In this document: positions 35,260 to 44,097 of the stretch, piece by piece
Numbering within the stretch: position 1 is the stretch's first letter
Layout of the letters: each line of letters begins with the position of its first letter
Source of the DNA: an uncultured Candidatus Poseidoniales archaeon
GTDB lineage: Archaea; Thermoplasmatota; Poseidoniia; Poseidoniales; Thalassarchaeaceae
Direction of reading: 5' to 3'
NCBI GenBank assembly: GCA_905182515.1
Contig: CAJJBW010000006.1
Span: 62,001 to 126,000 of the forward strand
Length of the DNA stretch: 64,000 nucleotides
Program-made: the position numbers and the translations under genes
The notes under the pieces: generated by a model
What the model saw: only the letters and a program-made list of their open reading frames with translations
Told to the model about the DNA's origin: nothing
Databases searched by the model: none

Positions 35260-35429
35260 ATCATTCTGTAACCCTTTAGGTATTTGGAAATAATGGTTAA
35301 ACCGTAATACTATATTACATAAAATAATGATTAGGTTTGAATAACGACAGCTTTCATAATATATTTCGTGCGATGATAAGTTATCAATATTACATTAGTG
35401 CTGTCTTAAATATTTAAAACAAGACGATA

Positions 35430-36239
35430 TTACTCTTCCTTATCGCTAAGAAGTCCTCGAGACTCAGCGTAATCTCCGAGGGATTCTAATCTCTTCAACC
35501 ACCCCTTTGCTTCCGCACTTTTATTTGTTCTAACAATCCAAACCCGGCCGAATAATGTATCCCAAAGACCTAATTTAGAATCCTTACGGAACCTGTACAT
35601 GGCGTAGTCAATTAAAGGAGGTAATATCATCAGTAAACCTACTATACTGAATACCTTAGAAATAGTAGTATCTCCTAGTCCAGAACCAGATATGTTCAAT
35701 ATAGCATATAGTCCAATTAATACAAAAACAGTAGTTAGTCCTTTCAAAAATACATATCCCCAAAGCGGAGGATCACCACTAGTGTTCACATAACGTGTCC
35801 TACTTACCCAATTGCCCAAAGATCTGCCAGTTTGGGAAGGAAGTACAAGTAAATTTAGAATAACTAAAAGGATACCTCCAATATAAAGATATGTTGGATC
35901 GGAGTTTCCACCACTCAAACCAAGTCCAATGACAGGGATGCTCCAGCCATAACTAGCTGAAAAATCTACAAATCTGCGAGTTAATATTTGACCTCGGGTT
36001 GCATGTTCAAACCCTACTGGTAATTCTTTGACTACACGGGTTCTATTTGATCTAGGTTGTTTGGCTTTCTTTGGGACTCTCTCTTTTCTCTGTTTTTTAG
36101 ACTTCTTAGCTATTTTAACCGGATTAGGATCTAAAACTACCGGCTCTGGGGTGACAACTTGAGCTTTTAGGCCCGCAGATTTAGAATTTTCTTCAGTTTG
36201 AATTTTTCCTGCTTTTTCAAGTAAACCCATATATATCAT
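35430..36239 (-). CDS. RDD-family membrane protein
   Basis: A 269-residue protein with a highly basic N-terminal tail (KKSKKQRKERVPKKAKQ) and four helices. The RDD pattern is visible as LTRRFVDFSASYG in helix 1, QTGRSLGNWVSRTRYVNTSGDPP after helix 2 and GLWDTLFGRVWIVR near the C-terminus. RDD proteins are often transporters or stress proteins of uncertain substrate. Its ATG overlaps the stop of the EF-hand gene by 4 nt, so the two are co-translated. A second in-frame ATG lies 9 nt downstream. Confidence 0.7.
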   Translation of the reverse strand: MIYMGLLEKAGKIQTEENSKSAGLKAQVVTPEPVVLDPNPVKIAKKSKKQRKERVPKKAKQPRSNRTRVVKELPVGFEHATRGQILTRRFVDFSASYGWSIPVIGLGLSGGNSDPTYLYIGGILLVILNLLVLPSQTGRSLGNWVSRTRYVNTSGDPPLWGYVFLKGLTTVFVLIGLYAILNISGSGLGDTTISKVFSIVGLLMILPPLIDYAMYRFRKDSKLGLWDTLFGRVWIVRTNKSAEAKGWLKRLESLGDYAESRGLLSDKEE

Positions 36240-37183
36240 TCCCCGTATAGTTCGCCCATTCTCGTAAATATATCAAAATCAGGCGAGTTGACAAAATCAT
36301 TAATAGAATCAGGTGGTAGGTCCCCTAATACTTTGTTAATCATTATGAAAAAGGAATTGCGATCTTCATTAGATGACGATTGAGGGTTTGCCCCTATTTG
36401 CTCAAATAATTTGAAATCGGTAGACCCTACAAAGGAATTAATAAAATCTTCAGATGCATCGCCAAGTAAATCATTAACGATATTAAAGAATTTTTGGAAT
36501 TCATCTTTCGAATCGTCCAATTCAAGTATAGCCTCTACAAATTCATTAAAATCAACAGTACCAGAATTATTATTATCTGCAGATTTAAAAAAATTCTTTA
36601 ATTCATTGTTACTGAGATTAGATAAGTTATCTACTGGGATATTAGTAACTTCAGAAACTTTTGAAAGGAAGCCATCATCTTTCATTGACTCCATAAATTC
36701 ACTTAAGGTCATTGAATCATCTTTTTCAGGTACAGAAATTAATTCCACCGTAGGTTTTATTGATCGCATCTCTTGTTGTTCTTTCTTACGCAGCACGATT
36801 ATTTCTCGGTCTAGTTCTGAGCCAAATCTATCTTGAAATCTATCTAATAAAGTCCCTACTTCGCCTTTGGCTATTCTATCAATATGCCCGTACATACTTT
36901 GTTTGTTATCCGATCGAATTGTAGGGTCATTCGCTTTTCTTTTTTCCCATATTGATTTAAAATCTGTATTTGTTTGTAGTGAATTAGAAAAATCAAGGGC
37001 ATTTGCTGCATCGAGCAAAGTTTGATCCATGGCACCTAAAGGTTCAGTGCTATCAGAATTTAAAAAAATAGGAGGCGGCGCTGGCATTCCAGGAGGTGTG
37101 GGCAGAGTTATTCCAGGAGGAGGAGGAGGGAGAGGGAAGGGGAAATTTTTTAGTTGCTCTTCAATATCTTCATCCCCAGACAT
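36236..37183 (-). CDS. Cytosolic EF-hand protein with proline-rich N-terminus
   Basis: A 315-residue protein from the ATG at 37183, chosen because GTGAGG lies 4-10 nt upstream; the frame extends to a GTG at 37249. A proline-rich stretch (FPLPPPPPGITLPTPPGMP) near residues 13-33 is followed by helical sequence. At about residue 205 there is a canonical EF-hand calcium loop, DNNNSGTVDFNE, followed by FVEAILELDD. The last 90 residues have two repeated helical units (NSFVGSTDFKLFEQIG and NDFVNSPDFDIFTRMG). There is no signal peptide, so calcium would be sensed in the cytoplasm. It lies between priS and the RDD gene. Confidence 0.7.
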   Translation of the reverse strand: MSGDEDIEEQLKNFPFPLPPPPPGITLPTPPGMPAPPPIFLNSDSTEPLGAMDQTLLDAANALDFSNSLQTNTDFKSIWEKRKANDPTIRSDNKQSMYGHIDRIAKGEVGTLLDRFQDRFGSELDREIIVLRKKEQQEMRSIKPTVELISVPEKDDSMTLSEFMESMKDDGFLSKVSEVTNIPVDNLSNLSNNELKNFFKSADNNNSGTVDFNEFVEAILELDDSKDEFQKFFNIVNDLLGDASEDFINSFVGSTDFKLFEQIGANPQSSSNEDRNSFFIMINKVLGDLPPDSINDFVNSPDFDIFTRMGELYGE

Positions 37184-37252
37184 TGGCCTCACGAGTGTAG
37201 TGTGTAAATCTACATTATTGAAGGTTCTCCGAGTATGGGCTAATAACACGCA

Positions 37253-38476
37253 TTATTGCCGTTCAACTTCAGCCCATCCCTTCAAAATTAAGAACATTGC
37301 TAATGACTCATTGACGTTGACAATATCACCTGCATTACCAGTTACTTCGACGCCATCAAGGGCAGCCGTAACCTCGTCTGAGATTATTTTGAGTTTACTC
37401 ATTTTTGGTCCTTTGAATACTATTGATTCAGAAAGAGGATCAAATTTTTCCGGAGTATAGGGATTCAATCGATTAATAGGGAAATCTGTTACTTTTAATC
37501 CACATTTTCCATGTAAGCTACCCACACACCTTATCACTCTCTTTACGTCTACGGTTACTGCTTCGTCCGTTTCACCAGCATTTCCCAATACGACTGAAGA
37601 ATCGCCCTTAACTAATTCCCAAAAAAGAGGAGTTAATTTTTCACCAAATACCAATAACGTTTGATCAGATTTTAATCTCTCTATACGTCTATTATCTGTA
37701 GCTAATTCAGCTAATGTAGTAATTTTTTTGGATATTGTAGAAGGAGAATAGGATTTAACTTTGTTATCTGAGAAATTAGATCTAACAGATAAAATTTCAG
37801 AAAAGTTTTTCATTTCAGGATTTTTTATTGAGTTGTCGTCTGCAATATTTACTAATTTATTAATAACCGTGGAAATTCCATTTTCAACTCTATTTTTCCA
37901 ACTGCTATCAACTCCTGATAATGTAGTTTGTACATTTATCCCTTCCCCTCTTATGTGATTAACTAGTTCCCTTCGAGCATTAGAATCAAGATGGAATAAA
38001 TTAGGATCTCTTACATGGATATGAAAACCCCTATGACCCGAGAAAGATGTTTGCACATGTTCCTCTTTAAATCCAAATTCAGGCTCTAGAAAATCTGACC
38101 ATAAACTCCAGGCTTGTTCTTGAATAAGGCCTATCATACTAGGGAAATCTTTGTCTGAGACGCCAGGAAGATGATCCCCATCCAGGTCAAAGATTAAGTC
38201 TGCACCTAACCAATCTTTATCCAACATCTTTCTCTCAGAAGGATATTTGTAATACGCAGTACTATGAAAGCATGAATGAGGAGAACGGTTCTGTAAATAC
38301 TTTAATACTTGAGATTTGTCATTAAATCCTCTATGTCTATCGGGAGGACGTGAATCCCAGGGTATAAACATCCATTCCCTTCTCTTTAGTCTTGGAGGCG
38401 TCCATAAATTGCTTGCGCTAAGTGAGTTATAATACTCAGAAAAACGGAGAGCGTGTCTGCTCCAGCCTTCGGCCAT
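37253..38476 (-). CDS. priS: DNA primase small (catalytic) subunit
   Basis: A 407-residue archaeal/eukaryal primase catalytic subunit. ADLIFDLDGDHLPG holds the two catalytic aspartates (D-x-D), and SFSGHRGFHIHVRD is the SGxRGxH motif of the active site. REWMFIPWDSRP near the N-terminus is also typical. The ATG at 38476 is preferred over the TTG at 38488. It starts replication with the large subunit, which is not in this window. A small gene lies 25 nt upstream on the same strand. Confidence 0.93.
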   Translation of the reverse strand: MAEGWSRHALRFSEYYNSLSASNLWTPPRLKRREWMFIPWDSRPPDRHRGFNDKSQVLKYLQNRSPHSCFHSTAYYKYPSERKMLDKDWLGADLIFDLDGDHLPGVSDKDFPSMIGLIQEQAWSLWSDFLEPEFGFKEEHVQTSFSGHRGFHIHVRDPNLFHLDSNARRELVNHIRGEGINVQTTLSGVDSSWKNRVENGISTVINKLVNIADDNSIKNPEMKNFSEILSVRSNFSDNKVKSYSPSTISKKITTLAELATDNRRIERLKSDQTLLVFGEKLTPLFWELVKGDSSVVLGNAGETDEAVTVDVKRVIRCVGSLHGKCGLKVTDFPINRLNPYTPEKFDPLSESIVFKGPKMSKLKIISDEVTAALDGVEVTGNAGDIVNVNESLAMFLILKGWAEVERQ

Positions 38477-38513
38477 GCTGCCTAGCAAGAAGATTAGTGA
38501 ATTAAGTTTTCAA

Positions 38514-38708
38514 TTAATCAAGCCTAAGACCCTTGATATCTTTACCGTCCGTAGACGGTTTCGCACCAGTAATTTCTACATAAGCTTCCCAGCAGACATA
38601 TTGATTATCTAAGACTAAAGCTTCAGAGAAAGTCAAAGGTTTTCCAGTGATTGCACATATTGGACCTAATTGCCCTGTCGCAGTTGATAATTTAGATGGG
38701 TCAGGCAT
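38514..38708 (-). CDS. Small conserved-looking protein, 64 residues
   Basis: A 64-residue soluble protein encoded 25 nt upstream of priS. It has two cysteines (PICAITGK and QYVCWEAY), glycines and a LDNQYVCWEAY segment, with no repeat or membrane helix. The size and spacing suggest a co-transcribed partner. I recognise no family. Confidence 0.55.
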   Translation of the reverse strand: MPDPSKLSTATGQLGPICAITGKPLTFSEALVLDNQYVCWEAYVEITGAKPSTDGKDIKGLRLD

Positions 38709-38798
38709 GTACTTAGCAAGCGATAGACATTATTTATCCTTGCTAAAGACGAGACTAAATAAAAAAATATTCATATCCTATAACTAATCGCGAGTCAT

Positions 38799-39659
38799 AT
38801 GGATGAAAGTAATTCAACATACAGAATAGGCCACTCTCCCGATCCTGATGATGCATTCATGTTTTATGCACTTACTGAAGGTGGAATGAAAACTGAAGAA
38901 AGAGAATACAAACATGTTCTCCTTGATATTGAAACTTTGAATAAACACGCCATGAAAGGAGAGTACGAGGTTTCAGCAGTTAGCATTCACTCTTATCCAT
39001 TGATAGCAGATAAATATCATTTGATGAATTGTGGAGCATCAATGGGTGAGGGTTATGGCCCAATGTTGATATCTAAAAATGAATTAACAGAAGAAGAGGC
39101 TAAAAAGGAAGTTATTGCAATACCTGGCCTAGGAACTAGTGCTTATCTCGCCCTTAGACTAGCTTGGGGTGATGTTAATGTAGAAGTTGTACCATTTGAT
39201 GAAATCCTCCCTAGAGTTAACTCAGGAGAGTTTGCTGTAGGACTAATAATCCATGAAGGACAATTAACTTGGAAAGATGAGGGAGTAAAATTAGTGTTAG
39301 ATCTTGGAATTTGGTGGAATAACAAAACAGGATTACCGCTTCCACTAGGAGGTAATGTTGTAAGAAAGGATTTAGGCAAAGATTTATGCGAAAAAATTAC
39401 AACTGATGTTAAAAATAGTATTATTTGGTCTATTGAAAATCCTGAAGCATCCCTAAAATTTGCGAAAAAATGGGGGAGAGGGATAGATGATGAAACCAAT
39501 AAAAACTTTGTAGAAATGTATGTAAATAAAAGAACTATAGATTATGAAAAAGAAGGCAGAGAAGCAATAAGAGAATTCCTTAGACAAGGCATCGAAATAG
39601 GATTAGTTAATAAAGACTTAAAAATTGATGAAATAGAATTTATAGGATCCGGTGAGTAA
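38799..39659 (+). CDS. mqnD: 1,4-dihydroxy-6-naphthoate synthase (MqnD)
   Basis: A 286-residue periplasmic-binding-protein-like enzyme of the futalosine menaquinone pathway. The N-terminal GHSPDPDDAFMFYAL, the middle VSAVSIHSYP, the strand VGLIIHEGQLTWKDEG (with the catalytic histidine) and LPLPLGGNVVRKDLG are the MqnD signature segments. MqnD converts cyclic de-hypoxanthine futalosine to dihydroxynaphthoate. It is encoded directly before the HEAT-repeat gene, which begins at the next base, and faces mqnA-mqnE. Confidence 0.9.
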   Translation: MDESNSTYRIGHSPDPDDAFMFYALTEGGMKTEEREYKHVLLDIETLNKHAMKGEYEVSAVSIHSYPLIADKYHLMNCGASMGEGYGPMLISKNELTEEEAKKEVIAIPGLGTSAYLALRLAWGDVNVEVVPFDEILPRVNSGEFAVGLIIHEGQLTWKDEGVKLVLDLGIWWNNKTGLPLPLGGNVVRKDLGKDLCEKITTDVKNSIIWSIENPEASLKFAKKWGRGIDDETNKNFVEMYVNKRTIDYEKEGREAIREFLRQGIEIGLVNKDLKIDEIEFIGSGE

Positions 39660-40139
39660 GTGGAAAAAAATAAGCCAGAAATTAGTGATTTTGATTCTGT
39701 AGATCCTGCTCCACCGAGTAAAGAAAAAAATGTTCCTAATTTAAGGAGAATTTTGACAAATGAAAACGAAAGGATGTTTCAACGTATGAGGGCGTTATTC
39801 TCCCTACGAGGAATAGGTGGTGTCCATTCAGTAGAAGCATTGGCGGCTGCTTTTGATTCAAAATCTGCATTATTGAAACATGAGGTAGCATATGTCATGG
39901 GGCAAATGCAAGATCCACATGCCATCCCATTCCTTATTTCCAGGTTAGAAGATATTGAAGAAGATCTCATGGTGAGGCATGAGGCTGCAGAAGCATTGGG
40001 GGCAATCGGAGATAGGACTGCATTATTAGTACTTAGAAAATTTGAAACTGATTCAGAACCGGTTATATCAGAATCTTGCGAGGTTGCCTTAGATTTATTA
40101 GAATGGGTGGCCAGCAAGCGTTTGGACTATACAGATTAA
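39660..40139 (+). CDS. Half-size deoxyhypusine hydroxylase-like HEAT-repeat protein
   Basis: A 159-residue HEAT-repeat protein. KHEVAYVMGQMQDPHAIPFL and MVRHEAAEALGAIGD contain His-Glu pairs at 74-75 and 107-108, 33 residues apart, and SCEVALDLLEW follows. This closely matches one half of eukaryotic deoxyhypusine hydroxylase (DOHH), in which four HE pairs in two such halves hold a di-iron centre. A homodimer of this short form would give four HE pairs. DOHH makes hypusine on initiation factor 5A. The start is a GTG adjoining the mqnD stop (TAAGTG), with GGTGAG just upstream, so translation is coupled. It could instead be another metal-binding HEAT protein. Confidence 0.75.
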   Translation: MEKNKPEISDFDSVDPAPPSKEKNVPNLRRILTNENERMFQRMRALFSLRGIGGVHSVEALAAAFDSKSALLKHEVAYVMGQMQDPHAIPFLISRLEDIEEDLMVRHEAAEALGAIGDRTALLVLRKFETDSEPVISESCEVALDLLEWVASKRLDYTD

Positions 40140-40933
40140 TTCAAATTTAACCATGTAGGACTTTTATCCATTCCGCAAACTTCTGATAAAAATAATTCCA
40201 AGCCTTTTATTCCATCTTCATCCAACAAGTTACTTACCTCTTCTTCAAAATAATTAGAAATCCTAGCTTCAGAAAATACTAGTTTATCAGATGATTCTAA
40301 TATTACTTTTTCTCTAAAGATATTATCTGACTGGAATTTAATATATTGATTAACCATATCTTCTCTTGCAGATTTTAGAATTTCAATTGGTGAATCTTTA
40401 CGGGCTGCGAATACACCAAAAACCATTGGTAAGTTAGTAATTGTTGTCCATTCTGCGCCCAAATCTAGTCGAACTAAACTAGGAAAATTATGAGCAGCAA
40501 CTAAGGCTCTATCGCCAATTAATAAGGCGCCATCACACTTGGAAAGCATAATTTCCATATCTGGGCCGGTTTCTACAAATTTAGGATCTAGGCCTTTTTG
40601 TTTTAATAGCCATTTAAGGAGTACTACTGAAGTAGATGAATCTGAGGGCAGCGCGATATCTCTCATTTCTTCAATCGTTCTTGAGCCAAAAAGTAATACA
40701 GAACCTACTTTACCTTTGCTGACAATAGCCAGATCAGGAATAAGAGCCAGTTCATCAGAATGTTTTGCATAGTCCGCAGCAGGAATGGGTGCACATAGGC
40801 AGTCTTTCCTTAGAAGGTGCCCTGTAAGCCAAGATGGAGGTGCAGGAAGTATTTTCCACTTGGGGTCCATAGAGGTAAAAATTGGATCACAATTAGAAAA
40901 AGATACTCGGCCAAGAACTTGTTTCCAACTCAT
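40136..40933 (-). CDS. mqnA: Chorismate dehydratase (MqnA)
   Basis: A 265-residue enzyme of the futalosine pathway that removes water from chorismate to give 3-enolpyruvyl-benzoate. GRVSFSNCDPI at the N-terminus, CAPIPAADYAKHSDEL, LIPDLAIVSKGKVGSVLLF and SSTSVVLLKWLL are the MqnA blocks in order, and the later DGALLIGDRAL is also family-like. It converges on the DOHH-like gene with a 4-nt overlap and its ATG overlaps the stop of mqnE by 4 nt. Confidence 0.88.
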   Translation of the reverse strand: MSWKQVLGRVSFSNCDPIFTSMDPKWKILPAPPSWLTGHLLRKDCLCAPIPAADYAKHSDELALIPDLAIVSKGKVGSVLLFGSRTIEEMRDIALPSDSSTSVVLLKWLLKQKGLDPKFVETGPDMEIMLSKCDGALLIGDRALVAAHNFPSLVRLDLGAEWTTITNLPMVFGVFAARKDSPIEILKSAREDMVNQYIKFQSDNIFREKVILESSDKLVFSEARISNYFEEEVSNLLDEDGIKGLELFLSEVCGMDKSPTWLNLN

Positions 40934-42171
40934 TGTGACATCTCTTGATTTAGCAAAGGCATTGTTATTGAATTACTTTGAAGTGGAAATATTTCCTCAA
41001 ATTTGGTATAGATGGAATTCCTTTTAATTGGTTTTAAATTACAAGATTTTACTAAATTAGAAAGTTCATTTTTATTGAAATCTAATCTAGTTTTACTTCC
41101 TGCTTCATGCATAATTTCCTCATGTCCTACAGTTCCATCGATGTCATCGGCCCCTGATTTTATTGATAAGGTAGCAACATAATCTCCTATGTTCATCCTA
41201 TATGCCTTAATATGAGAGATATTATCTAGCATAATTCTCGAAATTGCTATTACGCGTACTATCTCAGAAGTAGTCGCTAATTGGGCTTCTGGTAACCTGG
41301 TTTTATCAGGTAAAAACGGATATGGGACGAAGCATTGGAAGCCGGAAGTTTCATCTTGTATTTTTCGTAATTTATCTAAATGTATTAGTCTTTCTCCTAC
41401 TGTCTCTACCGTTCCAAATAACATTGTACAATTAGATGGGATATCTAATGAGTGGGCTATGCCATGGATTTCTAAGTATTCAGCAGAATTTTCTTTCCCT
41501 CTGCAAATCCTGTCTCTGACTGAGTCGACTAGTATTTCAGCCCCGCCTCCGGGTATTGAATTTAATCCTGCTTCTTTTAGTGACTTTAGTGTATCATAAA
41601 CGGATAATCCAGACCGAGATGAAATATGTTTTATTTCCACTGCAGTTAAAGATTTGACATGTATATGAGGATATTTATCTTTTATTTCTTTATATAAATT
41701 AACATAATGTTCAACTGTCCATCGGGGATGTAATCCCCCTACAGAATGCACTTCGTCTATTATATCTGCATATGGTGCGATTCGGTGTAAGAATTCTGCG
41801 ATACTTAATTCATAGGCATCTGCATGCCTTGGGCCTTTGCGAAAGGCACAAAAGCGGCATGCAAGTACACAAATATTAGTAGTATTTACATGTAAATTTT
41901 CATTAAAAAATATATTTTTACTAAACCTGGACTGTTTAATTAAATCTGCTAGTGCACAAAGACCTGGAAAGTTTGGAGAATTATATATTTTTAAGCCATC
42001 AGAAATTCCAATCCTCCCTCCTGATTTCAAAATTTCTAAACAGTGTAAAAATAATGGATCATTTTCAACAGAAATAGGTATTTCTAATTCAGATAACTTT
42101 TCACGCCAGTCCAAATTTTCAATAAATAGCATACTCACCCGCACCTCTGATATGTTATCTGAATGAACCAT
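40930..42171 (-). CDS. mqnE: Aminofutalosine synthase (MqnE), radical SAM
   Basis: A 413-residue radical-SAM enzyme. The CxxxCxxC cluster motif is CVLACRFCAF, in the typical NTTNICVLACRFCAF context. EVHSVGGLHPRWTVEHY is characteristic of MqnE rather than MqnC, which lacks the GGLHP element. IPSNCTMLFGTVET and FQCFVPYPFLPDKTRL complete the family pattern. It joins 3-enolpyruvyl-benzoate to SAM-derived adenosine. The start at 42171 could be moved to the ATG at 42132, which has AGAGGTG 9 nt upstream. mqnA follows with a 4-nt overlap. Confidence 0.88.
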   Translation of the reverse strand: MVHSDNISEVRVSMLFIENLDWREKLSELEIPISVENDPLFLHCLEILKSGGRIGISDGLKIYNSPNFPGLCALADLIKQSRFSKNIFFNENLHVNTTNICVLACRFCAFRKGPRHADAYELSIAEFLHRIAPYADIIDEVHSVGGLHPRWTVEHYVNLYKEIKDKYPHIHVKSLTAVEIKHISSRSGLSVYDTLKSLKEAGLNSIPGGGAEILVDSVRDRICRGKENSAEYLEIHGIAHSLDIPSNCTMLFGTVETVGERLIHLDKLRKIQDETSGFQCFVPYPFLPDKTRLPEAQLATTSEIVRVIAISRIMLDNISHIKAYRMNIGDYVATLSIKSGADDIDGTVGHEEIMHEAGSKTRLDFNKNELSNLVKSCNLKPIKRNSIYTKFEEIFPLQSNSITMPLLNQEMSQ

Positions 42172-42271
42172 ATAATTTGAATGTGCGTCTATAGAAACTC
42201 CAAAAAAATATTATATTAAATTGCAAACCATCAATAGCCAACTTTTGTGCGTACTAATTGGGGCCGCACAT

Positions 42272-43093
42272 ATGTCGATGAATCTTGAAAAAGAAGAGTT
42301 AATAAAAATGGCAAAAAGATGTAGAATAAACATTATTAAAATGGTTCATAAAGCACAATCTGGACATCCCGGTGGATCTTTATCCGCAATAGACATCATT
42401 GTTGGATTGTACGGTAGTAAACTTAGAATTGATCCTGAGAATTCAAATTGGGAAGATAGGGATCGATTTATTATGAGTAAAGGACATGCAAGCCCAGCAA
42501 TATATTCAATACTTCATGAAATAGGATACATTGAAGAAAGTGATTTCATGAGTTTTCGTACTCTTGGTTCGATCTGCCAAGGGCATGTGGATATGAAATG
42601 GACAAATGGGGTAGATTTTTCTGCTGGAAGTTTAGGAATGGGACTTTCATTCGGACTTGGGTGTTCCTTTGCTGCTAAATTAGATAATAGCGATAGGAAT
42701 ATTTGGGTAATGGTAGGAGATGGAGAAACTCAAGAAGGACAAGTGTGGGAGGCAATAATGGCTGCTGATTTTCATAATTCAGGTAATTTAAAAATGATAA
42801 TCGATAGAAATGGCATTCAAAATGATGATTTTGTCTCCAAACAGATGGAAATAGGAGATATAACGTCTAAATTAGTTTCATTTGGATGGGAAGTTAAGGA
42901 AATTAATGGACACGACATGGATGAAATAATGGATTCACTAAATTGGGCAGAATTAAATAATGGACGGCCTAAAGCAATTGTAGCAAATACAATAAAAGGC
43001 AAGGGAGTATCATTTATGGAAAATAACCCTGCATTCCATGGAATGGCGCCAAATGATGATGAATTGGTTATTGCATTGGAGGAATTATCATGA
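42272..43093 (+). CDS. Transketolase, N-terminal subunit
   Basis: A 273-residue thiamine-diphosphate-binding half of a split transketolase. HKAQSGHPGGSLSAIDI is the N-terminal signature, SKGHASPAIYS follows, and MVGDGETQEGQVWEA with the downstream DRNGIQND is the GDG...N ThDP motif. The frame opens at a TTG at 42221, but the ATG at 42272 begins the conserved region. The next gene overlaps by 4 nt and encodes the second half. Together they transfer two-carbon units in the non-oxidative pentose pathway. Confidence 0.93.
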   Translation: MSMNLEKEELIKMAKRCRINIIKMVHKAQSGHPGGSLSAIDIIVGLYGSKLRIDPENSNWEDRDRFIMSKGHASPAIYSILHEIGYIEESDFMSFRTLGSICQGHVDMKWTNGVDFSAGSLGMGLSFGLGCSFAAKLDNSDRNIWVMVGDGETQEGQVWEAIMAADFHNSGNLKMIIDRNGIQNDDFVSKQMEIGDITSKLVSFGWEVKEINGHDMDEIMDSLNWAELNNGRPKAIVANTIKGKGVSFMENNPAFHGMAPNDDELVIALEELS

Positions 43094-44037
43094 GTTCTCC
43101 CTCTGGCAGTGGCGCTTCAAGAGATGGTTATGGTAACGCACTTTTACGATTAGCATCAAACCCTGACGTTGTAGTCCTAGAAGCAGATTTAGGAAAATCT
43201 ACAAAATCTTGTCATTTTAGATCACAATACCCTGAAAGAACTTTTTCATTAGGTATAGCTGAACAAAACATGATGCTAGTGGCTGCTGGATTAGCATCGT
43301 CAGGTAAAATCCCATTTGCCAGTACGTTTGCAATATTTACAGAGAGGGCATTTGAACAGGTTAGAAATGGGATAGCTAGGCCAGGACTTAACGCCCATAT
43401 TTGCGGAAGCCATGGAGGGATACATACTGGGAGTGACGGCAGTAGTGCGCAAACAATAGAAGATCTAGCAATATACCGAACATTACCAAATATGACTGTA
43501 ATTCATCCTGCCGATGATATATCTGCTGAAGAATTAACTATGCAGTTAGTAAATCTAAATGGCCCTTCATATATGAGAACCATAAGAAATAAAGTTACTA
43601 GAACATATGATGAAAATTCAATAAATGACCTAGAAATAGGTAAAGGACATATTGTATTGGAAGGAAAAGACGTGGCAATAATTTCGTGTGGTGTAATGGT
43701 ATCTAAGTCCATTGAGGCTGCTAAAATTTTAGAGAAGGAAGGAATATTCGCAACTGTTATAGATATGCATACAATTAAACCTTTAGATACTGAATTAATA
43801 GACATAGTTTCCAATAACTGTAATTGTATTGTCGCTGTTGAAGACCATTCGATAATCGGAGGCCTAGGGGGAGCTGTTTGTGAGCATAACTCAAGAACCA
43901 ATTTAGTCCCTATAGAAATGATTGGCGTAAAAGATAGGTTTGGAGAAAGTGGCAGTTCAGAAGAGTTATTTAAAATTATGAATATGACAGAACATGACAT
44001 AGTTACTGCGGCGAAGCTTGCTATCGCTCGTAAATGA
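43090..44037 (+). CDS. Transketolase, C-terminal subunit
   Basis: A 315-residue second half of the split transketolase. VVLEADLGKSTKSCHFRSQYPERTFSLGIAEQNM has the acidic residue and the GIAEQNM element that contacts thiamine diphosphate, followed by PFASTFAIFTERAFEQVRNGI and CGSHGGIHTGSDGSSAQTIED. VAVEDHSIIGGLG near the C-terminus is the usual last motif. The overlap with the N-terminal subunit (ATGA) indicates coupled translation of a heteromer. Split transketolase genes are the normal archaeal arrangement. Confidence 0.94.
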   Translation: MSSPSGSGASRDGYGNALLRLASNPDVVVLEADLGKSTKSCHFRSQYPERTFSLGIAEQNMMLVAAGLASSGKIPFASTFAIFTERAFEQVRNGIARPGLNAHICGSHGGIHTGSDGSSAQTIEDLAIYRTLPNMTVIHPADDISAEELTMQLVNLNGPSYMRTIRNKVTRTYDENSINDLEIGKGHIVLEGKDVAIISCGVMVSKSIEAAKILEKEGIFATVIDMHTIKPLDTELIDIVSNNCNCIVAVEDHSIIGGLGGAVCEHNSRTNLVPIEMIGVKDRFGESGSSEELFKIMNMTEHDIVTAAKLAIARK

Positions 44038-44097
44038 AATAGAATGACTTTTTAAAGCGTTCATTTCATGAAGGTAGAGTCTTGAGAACGTATTATC

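Noticed and set aside
36411-36836. 141-codon frame antisense to the EF-hand gene
   Set aside because: Serine-rich translation typical of the complement of an acidic, Asn/Asp-rich gene; the sense gene has an EF-hand and coupling to its neighbours.
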